Source of the DNA: Cololabis saira
Taxonomy: Eukaryota > Chordata > Actinopteri > Beloniformes > Belonidae
Assembly (NCBI RefSeq): GCF_033807715.1
Contig: NC_084590.1
Coordinates: forward strand, 4,875,593 to 4,939,592
Length of the DNA: 64,000 nucleotides
Direction: 5' to 3'
Shown: positions 62,292-64,000 of the stretch, piece after piece
Layout of the letters: every line of letters begins with the position of its first letter
Position numbering within the stretch: position 1 is the stretch's first letter
Notes under the pieces: generated by a model
The model's input: only the letters and a program-made list of their open reading frames with translations
Databases searched by the model: none
What the model was told of the DNA's origin: nothing
Made by a program: the position numbers and the translations under genes

Positions 62292-62771
62292 TTAAAGGCT
62301 GAATTATGCTTCTGCGTCACACCAACGCAGAGCACACGCCGCAGCCGTGACGCCGTGCTGAACCCTTCAGACTTCTCCGTCTCTCCATTTGGTCGCGGTG
62401 CAGTACCCCCCGCGGCCACTAGTTAGCGATCTTTTTCTGAATGGTTTATCCGACTTTTTCCGGTCACAGTAAATCAAAGAGATAAGGACAACTATTGTGC
62501 AAAAAACAAAAAAAATCACACATAAACGAAGAAAAGAGCCCTGGAAGTTCACTACTGATTCAAACCGGAAACCAGAAATGCTTCGCTTTCAAACGAACCA
62601 ATCACAGCCCTCTCGGTCTGCGTCTGGTCGGCGTCTCCTCGACGCGTAGTTACAATTTGCGGGAGGTGCACGTCAGATACGGCGCAGGTGATGGCGTGTC
62701 CTCTGCGTCGATCCAAACCACACGCCGTAGGCACGGCGCCATTTTGACGCAGAACCATAACTGAGCCTTAA
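62292..62771. mobile_element. TTAA-flanked MITE (AGGCTGAATTATG...)
   Basis: TTAA at both edges. Inverted termini AGGCTGAATTATGCTTCTGC and the inverse of it, GACGCAGAACCATAACTGAGCC. Interior GACGC/GCGTC-rich. No coding. Ends resemble but do not exactly fit TTAAAGGRR. Confidence 0.82.
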
Positions 62772-62969
62772 GGCACCACAAAAAACACCAAAGAAACTTG
62801 GAAAAACACCAAAAACCGGGAGCTGCACGCCGCCATGTCCTCCTCTCCCTGGCTAAGACACTAGCTCCACTTCCTAGTACACACCCTGGTGTCTGTGCAC
62901 AAAAAAGCAAATGTACATCTTTGAACTCTGTTATTGCTCATGCACGGCTACCCGGGCCTGTTTGTTAAA

Positions 62970-63255
62970 CGCTTATGGCGCTTTTCCACTAGTACGTACT
63001 CAGCCCGACTCCACTCGCCTCGGTTTTTCACTTCTCCACTAGGGGTGGAGGTGGGAAGAGTAGATACTTTTTCTGTAACTATTCTGCCGAGGTTCTAAGC
63101 TGCTGAGTCAGCTGTATCTGACGTCATCACACTACAGGCCACCGATTGGTCGGGGGGTTGGAGTCAGACGTCTGAGTCAGGAGGAGGAAATCAGAGAAAG
63201 AGAAACTTGCAGCTTCTTCATTTTATTCAACAAGCAATGGCAGCACAAAAGTCTG
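62970..63255. mobile_element. MITE-like fragment (GCGCTTTTCCACTAGTACG)
   Basis: GGCGCTTTTCCACTAGTACG, CAGCCCGACTCCACTCGCC and CTGACGTCATCACACTACAG are characteristic pieces of a common fish MITE. Only one end is found here. A perfect CRE palindrome is at 63119-63126. Confidence 0.5.
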
Positions 63256-63268
63256 TTTGATCCAACTA

Positions 63269-63885
63269 TGACTACGTTTACATGCAGTCAAAATTGGGGT
63301 TATTGCTAATATTCCGGTTACTGAAATATTCTGAATATTCCGTTTACATGGTAATTAATCATTAGGATATCTGGATCAAACCAGCGACGCACGGGGAACA
63401 TCATGACGCAATTCCCGTCATTTCTGCTTCTTCTTCCTGTATCCAAATTCAAAACAAATGCTGCTTCGCACAACTTTTCTCTCACCTTCTTGTAAATCTT
63501 CTATCCCGGTACTTTCTACCGTCTACAAATGCAGAAATGTTCATATCCTTCATTACATTTATGAAGTGATTAGTCTCCTCCTGGTCTTGGTTTCTCCGTG
63601 TTTAGAAGAACTTCCTGGACTCAAAAGACCAGGATTCCTTGTGAACAGAACATGTGCAGAAAACAGATTCCTGTTCCGTTTGATGGGGATATTCCGTTTG
63701 GTGTTTACATGACCCAATATTCAGGTTTTAAAAGGAGTAACCCAGGGCTCATATTGGGGTTTTTAAAAACCTGAATATGAGCAAATTCTGGTTATTCAAA
63801 GGGGTTATTGGTGTTTACATGGCCGTGCAAATTCGGATTATTGCCAATATTCGGGCTTTAAAAGGGTTATTGATGCATGTAAAGC
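63269..63885 (+). mobile_element. Repeat family W, copy 4
   Basis: TGACTACGTTTACATGCAGT to GGTTATTGATGCATGTAAAG, closely matching copy 1. Its palindrome around 63747-63782 has decayed at a few positions. Confidence 0.88.
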
Positions 63886-64000
63886 AGTCTCTGAGGTGCA
63901 GATGTTCATAAACCTGGTGCTGAGGAGAGAATTAAAAAGGGATCTAGACGGAGATAAGGAACGACCAGATCTACCAGGAGATCTGTCTCTTCATAGCTGC

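Overview
The window looks like a repeat-rich stretch of a teleost (probably percomorph) genome. It lies inside one large gene, bcas3 (BCAS3 microtubule-associated cell migration factor, also called PHAF2), read on the + strand. Only three coding exons are recognised: 1022-1155, 10354-10681 and 44585-44735. Their phases interlock exactly (2 nt left over / 0 / 1+2 / 2 nt left over), and the encoded peptides match consecutive parts of vertebrate BCAS3. They are separated by introns of about 9.2 kb and 33.9 kb, and followed by an intron of more than 19 kb that runs off the window. No second host gene, tRNA, rRNA, CRISPR array or bacterial feature was found. Splice sites, microsatellites, hAT and Tc1/mariner elements and degraded LINEs all say vertebrate.

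The introns are built mostly from mobile elements. (1) hAT-type elements, several with visible 8-bp target duplications: 1925-2675, 9512-10267, 22213-23697 (carrying a nested one, 22867-23543), 37001-37818, 38436-38823, 44958-45478, 55422-55891 and a fragment at 13080-13293. (2) Tc1/mariner: two broken transposase-bearing copies (28276-29897, 40712-42677), a terminal fragment (47476-47795), and five copies of a near-palindromic TA-flanked MITE. (3) TTAA-flanked MITEs whose ends fit the TTAAAGGRR rule of T2/Kolobok MITEs (8810-9265, 42109-42457, fragment 3002-3235), plus two other TTAA-flanked families (18404-19806, 62292-62771). (4) Two copies of a repeat carrying a THAP zinc-finger fragment (266-735, 61359-61957). 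(5) 5'-truncated LINEs (4106-5560, 53621-54248, 52032-52365, 25104-25540) and an RTE-like tail (25630-25762). (6) Unclassified families, named here W (5574, 37900, 51603, 63269), V (8541, 33476, 57766), X (7105, 7459, 11563, 13973), Y (12425, 14271, 20336), U (28113, 30205, 43895) and Z (3236, 17815).

Tandem repeats are exceptional: a 43-bp minisatellite at the left edge, a 650-bp CA tract, a 39-bp minisatellite, about 114 decamers in perfect register (31031-32169), a 152-bp tandem duplication, a 12-bp array, and GGAA and 29-bp purine arrays (59097-60245).

The most interesting points are: CA repeats starting within about 6 nt of two of the three bcas3 splice donors; a three-level transposon nest whose empty sites survive in sister copies; the co-occurrence of THAP fragments and T2/Kolobok-like MITEs; a 16-bp fold-back of flanking DNA at a LINE junction; perfect hairpins and palindromes; and a Y-family insertion that is circularly permuted relative to its sister. 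bcas3 is known to be a neighbour of tbx2/tbx4 in vertebrates, so the non-repetitive intron islands are candidate tbx enhancers. That is inference only. Family names and host assignment rest on recognition, not on a database search.
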